Notes under the pieces: generated by a model
Database searches by the model: none
Told to the model about the DNA's origin: nothing
The model's input: only the letters and a program-made list of their open reading frames with translations
Shown: in pieces, positions 7,984 through 16,085 of the stretch
Numbering within the stretch: the first letter of the stretch is position 1
How the letters are laid out: each line of letters begins with the position of its first letter
Assembly: GCF_041434935.1 (NCBI RefSeq)
Contig: NZ_CP107964.1
Span: 4,092,001-4,156,000 of the forward strand
Length of the DNA stretch: 64,000 nucleotides
Direction: 5' to 3'
DNA from: Kitasatospora sp. NBC_00374
GTDB taxonomy: Bacteria; Actinomycetota; Actinomycetes; Streptomycetales; Streptomycetaceae
Position numbers and translations under genes: made by a program

Positions 7984-8568
7984 ATGAGCGGCACAACGGC
8001 GGGCCGGCCGCTGCGCGCGGACGCGGAACGCAGCGTGCGCGCCATCCTGGCGGCGGCCGAACGCGTCCTGGCGGCCAATCCGGCCGCCTCCATGGAACAG
8101 ATCGCCGAGGCCTCCGGGGTCGCCAGGACCACCGTGCACCGCCGCTTCGCCAGCCGGCAGGCGCTGGTCGACGCCCTCGCCGCCTCCGCCGTACGGCAGC
8201 TGGCCACCGCGATCGAGGAAAGCCGCCCGGACTCCTCACCCGCCCTGGTCGTGATGCACCGGGCCACCGCGAACGTGATCCGGGTGAAGGGCGCCTGGAG
8301 CTTCGCGCTCAACCTGCCCGCACAGGAGGGCAGCGAGGCCGCCGACGGCTGGGCCGAGATCGACCGGCGCTGCCTCGAACTGCTCACCAGGGCCCGGCAG
8401 GAGGGCGTGATCGACCCGGCGGCGGACCTCTCCTGGGTCGCCCGGGTGTACTACGCGCTGCTCGGCGAGGCCGTCCACGGGCGCCCCGAGGGCGAGGAGG
8501 TCGACCCGGAGGCGCTGGCCGCGCGGATCGTCGACACCCTGCTGCACGGCGCGGGGCCACGCCGGTAG
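7984..8568 (+). CDS. TetR/AcrR family transcriptional regulator
   Basis: A 194-residue protein with an N-terminal helix-turn-helix: ILAAAERVLAANPAASMEQI, then ASGVARTTVHRRFASRQALV, the canonical TetR recognition helix with T-V-H-R-R-F. The C-terminal helices form the ligand and dimer domain. AGGAGG five bases before ATG 7984 fixes the start; a longer frame begins inside the operator region and is unlikely. It probably represses the divergent SDR gene and itself. The ligand is unknown. Confidence 0.88.
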   Translation: MSGTTAGRPLRADAERSVRAILAAAERVLAANPAASMEQIAEASGVARTTVHRRFASRQALVDALAASAVRQLATAIEESRPDSSPALVVMHRATANVIRVKGAWSFALNLPAQEGSEAADGWAEIDRRCLELLTRARQEGVIDPAADLSWVARVYYALLGEAVHGRPEGEEVDPEALAARIVDTLLHGAGPRR

Positions 8569-8575
8569 CGGTGCC

Positions 8576-8917
8576 TCAGTCCGAGATCTGCTGGCGCTCC
8601 TCGCCGGTGTCGAAGTAGGAGTCCAGGTAGTCGTCGGGCTCCAGCGGGCTCTCCCGCAGCAGGGAGAACACCTCGGCCCCGGAACCGGGCCGGTCGAACA
8701 TCCGGTACGCCTGGGCGATGGCCAGGTACTCGAAGCCGCCCTCGGCCGCGTAGGCCTCGGCCTCGGTCTCGGCCAACTCGATCGCCCGGTCGATCGAGTC
8801 GGCGTACCAGAGGGTGATCCGTTCCTCGTAGGCCTGCGGCCGGGCGTCCCAGCGGAACACGCACCGCACCCCGTACCAGCCGAACCCGTCCTCGTCCGTC
8901 ATGCCCTCGTCCGTCAT
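8576..8917 (-). CDS. DUF4288-like protein
   Basis: A 113-residue protein containing GWYGVRCVFRW, YEERITLWYADSIDRAIELA and ETEAEAYA, the conserved pattern of the DUF4288 family (small cytoplasmic proteins of unknown function). The N-terminus MTDEGMTDEDG comes from a tandem duplication of ATGACGGACGAG, giving two possible starts (8917 and 8902), each with a purine-rich stretch in front. It converges on the TetR gene with 7 bases between them. Confidence 0.7.
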   Translation of the reverse strand: MTDEGMTDEDGFGWYGVRCVFRWDARPQAYEERITLWYADSIDRAIELAETEAEAYAAEGGFEYLAIAQAYRMFDRPGSGAEVFSLLRESPLEPDDYLDSYFDTGEERQQISD

Positions 8918-9195
8918 GCCCCGCCCTTCGTGCAGATCGGCGAAGCCTAGCCGCAGGACTGCGAGACCCGCCGGACGGAGGTCGGGTCGAGCGCGGAGCG
9001 GGCTCGTCCCGGGTCGCCGGCGGCTGAGGCGCGCGCCCGCGCCCGTCACCACCGCGCACCGGCCAGACGCCAGTCAACTCGCCGACGCCGACACGGCTTT
9101 GGCCACATCGGGTGACCTGCCGGGGGACACGCCCGGCGCGTCGCGAAGCCGCTGCCAGGATCGTGGCCGCACCGTGCTCCCCCGCTCCCCCAGCC

Positions 9196-9232
9196 GCGCG
9201 ACCACCCGCGCAACCACCCCGCGCAACCACCC
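9196..9232. repeat. Three tandem 12-base repeats before the ABC transporter gene
   Basis: GCGCGACCACCC is followed by two copies of GCGCAACCACCC (with one extra C), ending about 10 bases before the ribosome binding site of the gene at 9249. The rest of the 8918-9248 interval shows no gene; it probably holds the ABC transporter promoter. Confidence 0.7.
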
Positions 9233-9248
9233 TCACCCGAGGAGCTCC

Positions 9249-11174
9249 ATGACCGAAGAGACCGGACGGACGGTCAAGCCCGGCCGAAGCGACAGCCGCC
9301 CCCACGAGGACCTCAAGCTCCAGCTCCCCAGCGAACGCCGGATCCACACCCAGCAGCCGATGTCGGTGACGGCCATGAGCCGCCGGCTGCCCCAACTCGT
9401 CCGCCGGGCCTTCGCCCTGGCCTGGCGGGTGGACCGCACCTCCACCGTCCTGCTGCTGCTCCTCCAGGCGCTGTCCGGCGGCCTCGGGGCGGTCGCCCTG
9501 ATCGCCACCACCGCGACCATCGGCCTGGTCGCCACCGGCCGGATCGCCGACCACTTCGGCCAGGCCCTCCCCTCCCTCACCGTGCTCGGCCTGGCCACCG
9601 GGCTGCGGGCGCTGGCCGGGGTCGCGATCACCGGACTGTCCGAGCGGCTGGCCCCCCGGATCGGCCGCGAGGGCGAACTGACCCTGCTGGAGGCCGCCAC
9701 CTCCGCCGAGCTGGCCGCCTACGACACTCCCGGCTACAACGACAAGTGGGACGCCGCCGACCGCGGCGCCGACGTCTCCAAGGAGCTGATCGGGGACGCC
9801 CAGAACCTGATCTCCTCCGCCGTGTCCCTGCTCGCCGCCGCCTCCGTGCTGACGGTGCTGCACCCCCTGCTGCTGCCCTTCCTGGTGGCCGCCTCGGTGC
9901 CCTCCGGTCTGGCCGCCGTCCGCTCCGCCCGGGTGCACTACCTCGGCATGCTCGCCACCCTGGAGGACCGGCGGCTGCTCGGACTGCTGCGCTGGTTCCT
10001 GGTCGACAAGACCACCGCCGACCAGGTCAGGTCGGACACCGTCGCGGACTTCCTGATCGGCCGCTACCGCCAGGCCGGCGCCCGGATCGACCGGACCACC
10101 GACGAGGCGGCCTGGCGGTCCGCCCGGATCACCCTGACCGGCGCGCTGGCCGGCGGACTCGCCTCGCTGACCGTCTGGGCGGTGCTGGTCTGGCTGCTCA
10201 CCAGTGGCCGGATGGGCATCGCCGCCGCCGGCACCGCCGTGATCGGCCTGCGCGCCGCCGCCACCGGTCTTCAGGGCATCGTGGGCTTCGGCGCCCGGCT
10301 CTACCGGCTCGGCCTGTACCTGGACGACTGGGCCGAGTTCGTGGAACTCGCGGGCGGCCACCGGATCGACCGCGGCACCGTCCGCCCCGAAGGCCCCGAG
10401 CAGGTGGAGGTCCGGGACGTCTCCTACACCTACCCGGGCGCGGACCGGCCCGCGTTGGACGGCGTGTCGCTGCGGCTGGCCCGGGGCGAGATCGTCGCCC
10501 TGATCGGCGAGAACGGCTCCGGCAAGACCACCCTGATGAAGTGCCTGGCCGCGCTCAACCTGCCGCACGGCGGCGAGGTGCTGTGGGACGGGGTGCCCAC
10601 CCGCGCGCTGGACGCCCGGGCGGCCTGGCGGCGCACCGCCGTCGTCCCGCAGGAGTTCGCCCGCTGGCCGCTCACCGCACGGGACAACATCCAGCTCGGG
10701 CAGTCGCTGCGCGGTGGCGACGAGGCCGTCCTGCGCGCCGCCGCCCTGTGCGGGGCGGACGAAGTGATCGGCGGGCTGCGGTCCGGGCTGGACACCCTGC
10801 TGGCCAGGGAGTGGTGGGGCGGTGTCGAGCTGAGCAGCGGTCAGTGGCAGCGGATCGCGGTCGCCCGGGCGCTGCACCGCGAGGCCGGCCTGCTGGTCCT
10901 GGACGAGCCCACCTCCGACCTCGACGCCCGGGTCGAGCACCGGATCTTCCACAGCCTGCGCGCGCCGGCCCGGGACCGCGCGATCATCCTGGTCACCCAC
11001 AACCTGATCAATGCCGCGGTGGCCGACCGGATCGTGGTGATGCGCGAGGGCCGGATCGTCCAGACCGGCAGCTACACCCAACTCACCGCCGAACCCGGGC
11101 TCTTCCGCGAGCTGTGGCTGCTGCAGCGCGACCGCGGCCGGCTCCCCGTCCAGCGGACCACCACCGACGGCTGA
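9249..11174 (+). CDS. ABC transporter, fused permease and ATPase (exporter)
   Basis: A 641-residue half-transporter. About 50 residues of polar N-terminus precede six predicted membrane segments (residues ~55-340), then an ATPase domain: Walker A GENGSGKTT (near 415), Q-loop VVPQEFARW, signature ELSSGQWQRIAVARAL (near 528), Walker B LLVLDEPTSDLD and the H-loop VTHN. The signature form and fusion order resemble exporters of lanthipeptides and other peptides or lipids, but no precursor peptide gene is adjacent. GAGGAG four bases before the ATG supports this start. A hairpin terminator follows, so it appears monocistronic. Confidence 0.9.
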   Translation: MTEETGRTVKPGRSDSRPHEDLKLQLPSERRIHTQQPMSVTAMSRRLPQLVRRAFALAWRVDRTSTVLLLLLQALSGGLGAVALIATTATIGLVATGRIADHFGQALPSLTVLGLATGLRALAGVAITGLSERLAPRIGREGELTLLEAATSAELAAYDTPGYNDKWDAADRGADVSKELIGDAQNLISSAVSLLAAASVLTVLHPLLLPFLVAASVPSGLAAVRSARVHYLGMLATLEDRRLLGLLRWFLVDKTTADQVRSDTVADFLIGRYRQAGARIDRTTDEAAWRSARITLTGALAGGLASLTVWAVLVWLLTSGRMGIAAAGTAVIGLRAAATGLQGIVGFGARLYRLGLYLDDWAEFVELAGGHRIDRGTVRPEGPEQVEVRDVSYTYPGADRPALDGVSLRLARGEIVALIGENGSGKTTLMKCLAALNLPHGGEVLWDGVPTRALDARAAWRRTAVVPQEFARWPLTARDNIQLGQSLRGGDEAVLRAAALCGADEVIGGLRSGLDTLLAREWWGGVELSSGQWQRIAVARALHREAGLLVLDEPTSDLDARVEHRIFHSLRAPARDRAIILVTHNLINAAVADRIVVMREGRIVQTGSYTQLTAEPGLFRELWLLQRDRGRLPVQRTTTDG

Positions 11175-11180
11175 GCCCGC

Positions 11181-11220
11181 GCGGGTACCTCGGGTCCGAG
11201 CCTCGGCCCGGGGTACCCGC
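11181..11220 (+). terminator. Terminator of the ABC transporter gene
   Basis: Nine-base arms GCGGGTACC and GGTACCCGC begin 7 bases after the stop codon. There is no U-tract, as is usual in streptomycetes. Confidence 0.7.
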
Positions 11221-11295
11221 CCCGGCAGGAGTCGCCGCGCACCGGTCCGTCCCGGTCCGCGGCCCCCTCTCGGCCGGTCCTCGAACAGGCTGGCC

Positions 11296-11301
11296 TAGGC
11301 T
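11296..11301 (+). promoter_or_regulatory. Candidate -10 element (leaderless) for the glycoside hydrolase gene
   Basis: TAGGCT ends seven bases before the ATG at 11309, and no Shine-Dalgarno sequence is present. The spacing puts the first transcribed base at or next to the start codon. Confidence 0.45.
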
Positions 11302-11308
11302 GTGGGGC

Positions 11309-12511
11309 ATGGTGAGGCAATCTGCTAGACGACAGCGACTGCTGGTGGCGCTGGTCGCGTTCGTGATTTCCGCCGGCGCGACCATCATGGCCGCCGATTC
11401 CTCGCCCTCCGCCGCCAAGCCGGAGAACGCACCCAAGCCCTCCGCGTCCGCGAGCGCCCCCGGCGGTGACAAGCTGCGCATCGGCATCGCCTACGGCGAC
11501 ACCCTCACCTGGGCGAAGGACGACGAACTCGCGATCGGGCTGGACGACGCCGTCAACTCGGGCTCCCAGTGGGTCCGGGTCGACCTGTCCTGGCGCAACA
11601 TCCAGCCGGAGAGCTCCAAGCGGTACGAGTGGCAGCGCTTCGACCGGGTGGTCACGGCCGCCCGGGCACGCGGCCTGACGGTCCTTCCGGTGATCGGCTA
11701 CACCCCGCGCTGGGCCCAGAAGGTCAGCTGCCCGGGCAACGACCAGTCCTGCCCGCCGGCGAACCCGGAGACCTTCGCCGCCTTCGCCGCCGAGGCGGTC
11801 AAGCGGTACGCACCCCAGGGTGTCCACACCTGGGAGATCTGGAACGAGCCCAACATCCCGTTCTGGGCCCCCAAGCCGGACCCGGTCGGCTACACCGAGC
11901 TGCTGAAGGCCACCACCAAGTCGATGCGCAAGGCCGACCCCCAGGCCTTCCTGGTGATGGGCGGCCTCGCCGCCGTCGGCACGGACGCGAAGAAGGGGTA
12001 CATCTCGCAGAGCGAGTTCCTGGCCGAGATCTGCAAGCTGGGAGCGAACCGCCTGGTGGACGCGGTGGGCTACCACCCCTACACCTACCCGTACCTGCCC
12101 AGCGCCAAGACCGACTTCGGCACCGCCTTCGAGGACATCAGCAGCGCCCGGGGCAACCTGGTCGCGGTGCTGGACGCCAACGGGACACCGAACCTGCCGA
12201 TCTGGCTCACCGAGACCGGTGCCCCGACCAACGGCCCCGGCACGGCTGCCGACGGCAAGACCATCCCGCCGGACTCCACGCACGTCACCCCGGCCTTCCA
12301 GGCCGAGATCGCCACCGACACCATCCCGGCCGCCGCGGCCAACCCGCACGTCGGCGCGGTGTTCTGGTTCGCCGACCAGGACTCGGGCACCGAGAAGGAC
12401 AAGGGCCAGCGGTCGAAGTTCTACGGCCTGCGCAGCTTCGACGGCACGCCCAAGCCCGCCCTGGATGCCTGGAAGGCCGCCGTCGGCGCCTACCAGAAGC
12501 GCAAGCCGTAG
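11309..12511 (+). CDS. Secreted glycoside hydrolase, GH39/GH5-like TIM barrel
   Basis: A 400-residue protein starting with a basic N-terminus and a hydrophobic signal or anchor segment (LLVALVAFVISAGATIMAA), then a Ser/Pro/Ala linker and a clan GH-A barrel. The acid/base Glu is in TWEIWNEPNIPFW (around residue 180) and the nucleophile Glu in WLTETGAPT (around residue 300). YHPYTYPY lies between. Such enzymes cut xylosides, iduronides or exopolysaccharides such as PslG substrates. It sits tail-to-tail with the surface-glycan operon, so processing that polymer is a reasonable inference. Confidence 0.82.
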   Translation: MVRQSARRQRLLVALVAFVISAGATIMAADSSPSAAKPENAPKPSASASAPGGDKLRIGIAYGDTLTWAKDDELAIGLDDAVNSGSQWVRVDLSWRNIQPESSKRYEWQRFDRVVTAARARGLTVLPVIGYTPRWAQKVSCPGNDQSCPPANPETFAAFAAEAVKRYAPQGVHTWEIWNEPNIPFWAPKPDPVGYTELLKATTKSMRKADPQAFLVMGGLAAVGTDAKKGYISQSEFLAEICKLGANRLVDAVGYHPYTYPYLPSAKTDFGTAFEDISSARGNLVAVLDANGTPNLPIWLTETGAPTNGPGTAADGKTIPPDSTHVTPAFQAEIATDTIPAAAANPHVGAVFWFADQDSGTEKDKGQRSKFYGLRSFDGTPKPALDAWKAAVGAYQKRKP

Positions 12512-12526
12512 CCCGGGCCCAGCACC

Positions 12527-13657
12527 CTAGAGCGACCGGAACAGCTCCAGGTAGCGCGCCATCAGCGCGTCCCAGTCGTAGCGCTCCTCGGCCCGCAGGC
12601 GGCCCGCCGCCCCCAGCCGGTCGGCGAGCTGCCCGTCCCCGAGCAGCCGGCGGCAGGCCGCCGCCAGCGCCTCGGGATCGCCGGGCGGCACCAGCAGGCC
12701 GGTGACCTCGTCGGTCACCACGTGCGGAATGCCGCCCACCGCGGAGCCCACCACCGGAGTGCCGCAGGCCATCGCCTCGACCAGGGCCATGCCGAAGGAC
12801 TCCGACTCGGTCCGCGAGGGCAGCACCAGGACGGCGGCCGTCCGCACCGCCTCCACCAGGTCGTCGCCCGTCAGCTCGCCGGCCGCCTCGACCCGGTCGC
12901 CGACACCGAGCCGCGCCGCGAGCGCCATCTGGTCCGCCAGCGCGTCGCCGCCGCCCACCAGCCGCAGCCGGGCGTCGGGCAGGTCGGCCAGCGCCGCGAA
13001 CGCCCGGACCAGTACGTCGACCCCCTTCCAGGCCGAGGAACGGTCCAGCCGGCCGACGTACAGCAGCGTGCGGGGCCGGCCCGAGGCGGGCGGTCCCGGG
13101 GTGAAGCGCGCGAGGTCGACCCCGGGGCTGATCTCCACGGCCCCTGGGCGGCCCGCCGCCAGCGACACCGGGGAGACGGCCACCAGCGCCCGCGCCCGGT
13201 CGAACACCCGCGGGAGCAGGTACCGCTCGTACCCGCCGATCAGCCGGTCCGCCAGACCGTCGTGGGGGCCGCCCTTGTGCATCGAACCGGCGTGGTACGT
13301 CAACACGGCCGGCCGGCGGCCGGCCACCGCGACGGCGAGGTCGGCCAGGCCGGGCACGGGCGCGTGCGCGTTGACCACCTCCGCCCCGGTACGGCGCAGC
13401 CAGCGGCTCAGCTGGACGGGCCAGAGCGGGCTGAGCGGGGTGTTGGACAGCCGGAGCCAGGTGCCCAGCCGGACCACCCGGACGCCGTCCTCGGTGCTGA
13501 CCCTGGTGCGCCGGCCCTCGGGGTTGCTGGTGATCACGACCGGCCGCAGGTCCGGAGCGGCGGCCAGCGCACCGACGATCCGCGCCGCGTAGTTCTCCAC
13601 CCCGCCGACCTTGGGCGGGTAGTACGGGGCGACGACGGCGACCGTACGGGGCGTCAC
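12527..13657 (-). CDS. GT4 family glycosyltransferase (last gene of glycan operon)
   Basis: A 376-residue GT-B glycosyltransferase. The N-terminal domain begins VAVVAPYYPPKVGGVENYAA, the usual acceptor-side loop; the C-terminal domain carries SPGVDLARF, LLYVGRLD and the E-x7-E motif ESFGMALVE used to bind the nucleotide sugar. It probably acts on a lipid-linked glycan at the inner membrane face. The GTG start at 13657 overlaps the stop of the upstream gene (GTGA), so translation is coupled. The acceptor and sugar are unknown. Confidence 0.9.
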   Translation of the reverse strand: MTPRTVAVVAPYYPPKVGGVENYAARIVGALAAAPDLRPVVITSNPEGRRTRVSTEDGVRVVRLGTWLRLSNTPLSPLWPVQLSRWLRRTGAEVVNAHAPVPGLADLAVAVAGRRPAVLTYHAGSMHKGGPHDGLADRLIGGYERYLLPRVFDRARALVAVSPVSLAAGRPGAVEISPGVDLARFTPGPPASGRPRTLLYVGRLDRSSAWKGVDVLVRAFAALADLPDARLRLVGGGDALADQMALAARLGVGDRVEAAGELTGDDLVEAVRTAAVLVLPSRTESESFGMALVEAMACGTPVVGSAVGGIPHVVTDEVTGLLVPPGDPEALAAACRRLLGDGQLADRLGAAGRLRAEERYDWDALMARYLELFRSL

Positions 13658-14928
13658 CGGGCGGCCTCCGGTGCCAGGTCCGCGCGCAGCAGACCGACGA
13701 ACTCCTCGGCGCGGGCCGAGTAGCCGGGCAGGACCGCCCGCAGGTGGCCGCGGTAGTCCTCCTCCTCGGCCACCAGGCGGTCGACCAGGCCGGTCAGCGA
13801 CTGCGGGGTGGCCTCGGTCATCCGGACCACCCAGTGCTCCAGCCCCAGGTCCGCCATGATCCCGCGGGTCTTGTGGTCGTACTCGACCGCGGCGCACGGC
13901 ACCCCGGCGACCAGGCCGAAGATGACCGAGTGGAAGCGGGTGCCGAGGATGAGGTCGGCGGTGCCGTAGAGGGCGAAGATGTCGTGGTGGTCGATGCCCT
14001 CGTCGTCGACGACGTGCAGCCACGGGCTGTCGACGGCCGCGGCGATCCGGCGGTTGACGATCCGGTCGTCGTCCGCCTGGAAGGTGCAGGTGACCTGGGG
14101 CACCAGGACGACCTGGCAGCCGTGCCGTTCCACCAGGTGCCGCACCGCCGCCGCCATGGCCTCCTCGTACGCCGCCTGGCCGGCGGGGTCGAGGAACTGC
14201 CGGGCCGTCACCAGCACCAGGCGGGCGTCCGCGGGGATGCCCAGCTCCGTCCGCCAGGCCCGCCGGGAGCGGCTGCGGAAGGCGAAGGCGCTGTCGACCC
14301 CGCGGAGCAGGTTCGCGTCGGGCACGCCCGCCTCGGCGAGCCTGGCCACGCTGATCTCCTCGCGCGCCACCACCCGGCGGCTGGCTCCCACCACCGCCCG
14401 CATCATCCGCTGCTGACGCCCGGTCGGGAACGGCCCGTACGACTGCGGCGCCAGCACCACCGGCACCCCGAACCGCTGGGCGAGCCAGAGCGGGAACAGC
14501 AGGAAGGCGATGCTGAGGTCGGACGGGAAGTCGGCCTTGCCGTTCAGGTAGCCCCCGCCGAGGGACAGCACCAGGTCGGCCTCGGCGAGCGCCCGCACCT
14601 CGGCCCGCATCTCCCCGGGCAGCAGTCCGGCGAGCCGGCGGACCACGGCCGGTCCCCCCGGGAGGGCCGCGGTCAGCGCCAGTGCGAGGGCCAGCAGTTT
14701 CCGGCCGATCCGGGCCGGACGGGAGACGTCCTCGTCGCCGACGTAGCGGCGGATCGACCCCAGGTTGGGGACGTCGTCGAAGGTCGGCCACCGGCCGGGC
14801 TGCTCGAAGCCCGCGATCCTGGTCTCGGCGCCCGGGAAAGCGAGCTGGACCTGCTGGAGCGCCACGCTCAGCAGGGCCGCGTCACCGCGGTTCCCGCGCG
14901 CGAACGCATTGACGACGACGACCTTCAC
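13654..14928 (-). CDS. Polysaccharide pyruvyl transferase family protein
   Basis: A 424-residue protein with the PS_pyruv_trans pattern: NAFARGNRGDAALLSVALQQ at the N-terminus, LSLGGGYLNGK, LAPQSYGPF, and FALYGTADLILGTRFHSVIF near the C-terminus (the conserved R-x-H-S motif). Family enzymes transfer pyruvate from phosphoenolpyruvate to sugars as a ketal (CsaB, WcaK, exopolysaccharide enzymes). Its presence suggests that the glycan made by this operon carries acidic pyruvyl groups. Start and stop overlap the flanking glycosyltransferase genes by four bases each. Confidence 0.9.
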   Translation of the reverse strand: MKVVVVNAFARGNRGDAALLSVALQQVQLAFPGAETRIAGFEQPGRWPTFDDVPNLGSIRRYVGDEDVSRPARIGRKLLALALALTAALPGGPAVVRRLAGLLPGEMRAEVRALAEADLVLSLGGGYLNGKADFPSDLSIAFLLFPLWLAQRFGVPVVLAPQSYGPFPTGRQQRMMRAVVGASRRVVAREEISVARLAEAGVPDANLLRGVDSAFAFRSRSRRAWRTELGIPADARLVLVTARQFLDPAGQAAYEEAMAAAVRHLVERHGCQVVLVPQVTCTFQADDDRIVNRRIAAAVDSPWLHVVDDEGIDHHDIFALYGTADLILGTRFHSVIFGLVAGVPCAAVEYDHKTRGIMADLGLEHWVVRMTEATPQSLTGLVDRLVAEEEDYRGHLRAVLPGYSARAEEFVGLLRADLAPEAAR

Positions 14929-16085
14929 TGTGCGGCAACCTCTTCGTAGTGGTCTTCCAGAGCGTCGAGGAACCGTTCGACGCCGTAGCGGTCGGCCCGC
15001 GCCGCCGACCCGTCCCCGAGCCGCTGCAGCAGCTCGCGGTCGCCGAGCAGAGCGCCCAGCGCCGTGGCGAGCCCGGCGGCGTCCCCGGGTTCGACCAGCG
15101 CGCCGTTGTCCGGGCCGACGAGCTCCGGCAGCCCGCCCACCCGGGACGCCACCAGCGGCCGGCCGAGCTGCAGCGCCTCCAGCGCCACCGTCGGGAAGTT
15201 CTCCGGCCAGAGCGACGGCAGTGCCACCACCGAGGCCTCCCGCAGCCGGTCGGCGACGTCCTCCGCCGGCAGCCAGCCGTGGAACGTCACCCGACCGTCG
15301 GCGACCAGGTCCGCGGCGGAAGCCTCCAGACGGGCCCGGTCGGAGCCGTCCCCGACGACCGACAGCCGGGCCTGCGGACGGTCCGTCAGCAGCCTGCGGA
15401 AGGCGTCCAGCAGGACGTGCACGCCCTTGACCCGCTCCAGCCGGCCCACGAACAGCACCCGGTCGGTCGCGGCCACCGGGGCCGGGGCCGCCGACCGGGC
15501 GATCCCGTTGGGCAGCACGAAGACCGGGACGGAGCCGACGTCGGCCCGGACCGCGTCAGCGAACCAGCGGCTGGGCGCGAGGACCCGGTCGACCCGGCGC
15601 AGCCGCGGCAGGTAGGCCGGCCGCTGGAGGAACCTCAGATACAGGTAGCGGGCCCGGTCCCCCGGCGTGAGCCGGCCGCCGGAGGCGGCGGAGGCCAGGT
15701 TCCAGCGCAGCAGTTCCCGGGTCCAGTCCTCGGGACCGTGCACGGTCAACACCCGGCGGCACCCGCGGGTCGCGGCCAGCACCGCCGGGCTGAACTCGCC
15801 GATGGTGTGCAGGTGCACGCAGTCCGGCCGGAACTCCCGTACCGCGCGCGCCACCCGCCGATGGGCCGGCCGGTGCCAGAAGTAGCCGAGCAGCCGCCGC
15901 GCCGGGCCACCGGAGATCGCGGGCACCAGCTCGTCAGCGAAGACCTCCCGGCCCTCCGCCAGCAGGTCGGTGGCCACCACCCGCACCTGGTGCCCGCGCG
16001 CACCGAGTCCTTCCGCGATCAGCCGGACGCTCTTCTCCGCACCGCCCGCCTCGAACCCGATGTTGACGATCTGCAGCACCCTCAT
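14925..16085 (-). CDS. GT4 family glycosyltransferase
   Basis: A 386-residue GT-B enzyme: IVNIGFEAGGAEKSVRLIAE at the N-terminus, LPNGIARSA and VLFVGRLERVKG at the domain interface, and E-x7-E as ENFPTVALE. Start ATG at 16085 overlaps the stop of the flippase gene (ATGA). Its role is a sugar transfer in the assembly of the glycan; donor and linkage are unknown. Confidence 0.9.
   Translation of the reverse strand: MRVLQIVNIGFEAGGAEKSVRLIAEGLGARGHQVRVVATDLLAEGREVFADELVPAISGGPARRLLGYFWHRPAHRRVARAVREFRPDCVHLHTIGEFSPAVLAATRGCRRVLTVHGPEDWTRELLRWNLASAASGGRLTPGDRARYLYLRFLQRPAYLPRLRRVDRVLAPSRWFADAVRADVGSVPVFVLPNGIARSAAPAPVAATDRVLFVGRLERVKGVHVLLDAFRRLLTDRPQARLSVVGDGSDRARLEASAADLVADGRVTFHGWLPAEDVADRLREASVVALPSLWPENFPTVALEALQLGRPLVASRVGGLPELVGPDNGALVEPGDAAGLATALGALLGDRELLQRLGDGSAARADRYGVERFLDALEDHYEEVAAQ

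Noticed and set aside
8451..11081. An 876-codon minus frame across the ABC transporter
   Set aside because: No recognisable domain; the opposite strand has complete ABC motifs.
9249..11174. ABC exporter considered part of a lanthipeptide cluster
   Set aside because: The signature is similar to lantibiotic exporters, but no precursor peptide or LanB/LanM-type enzyme lies nearby.
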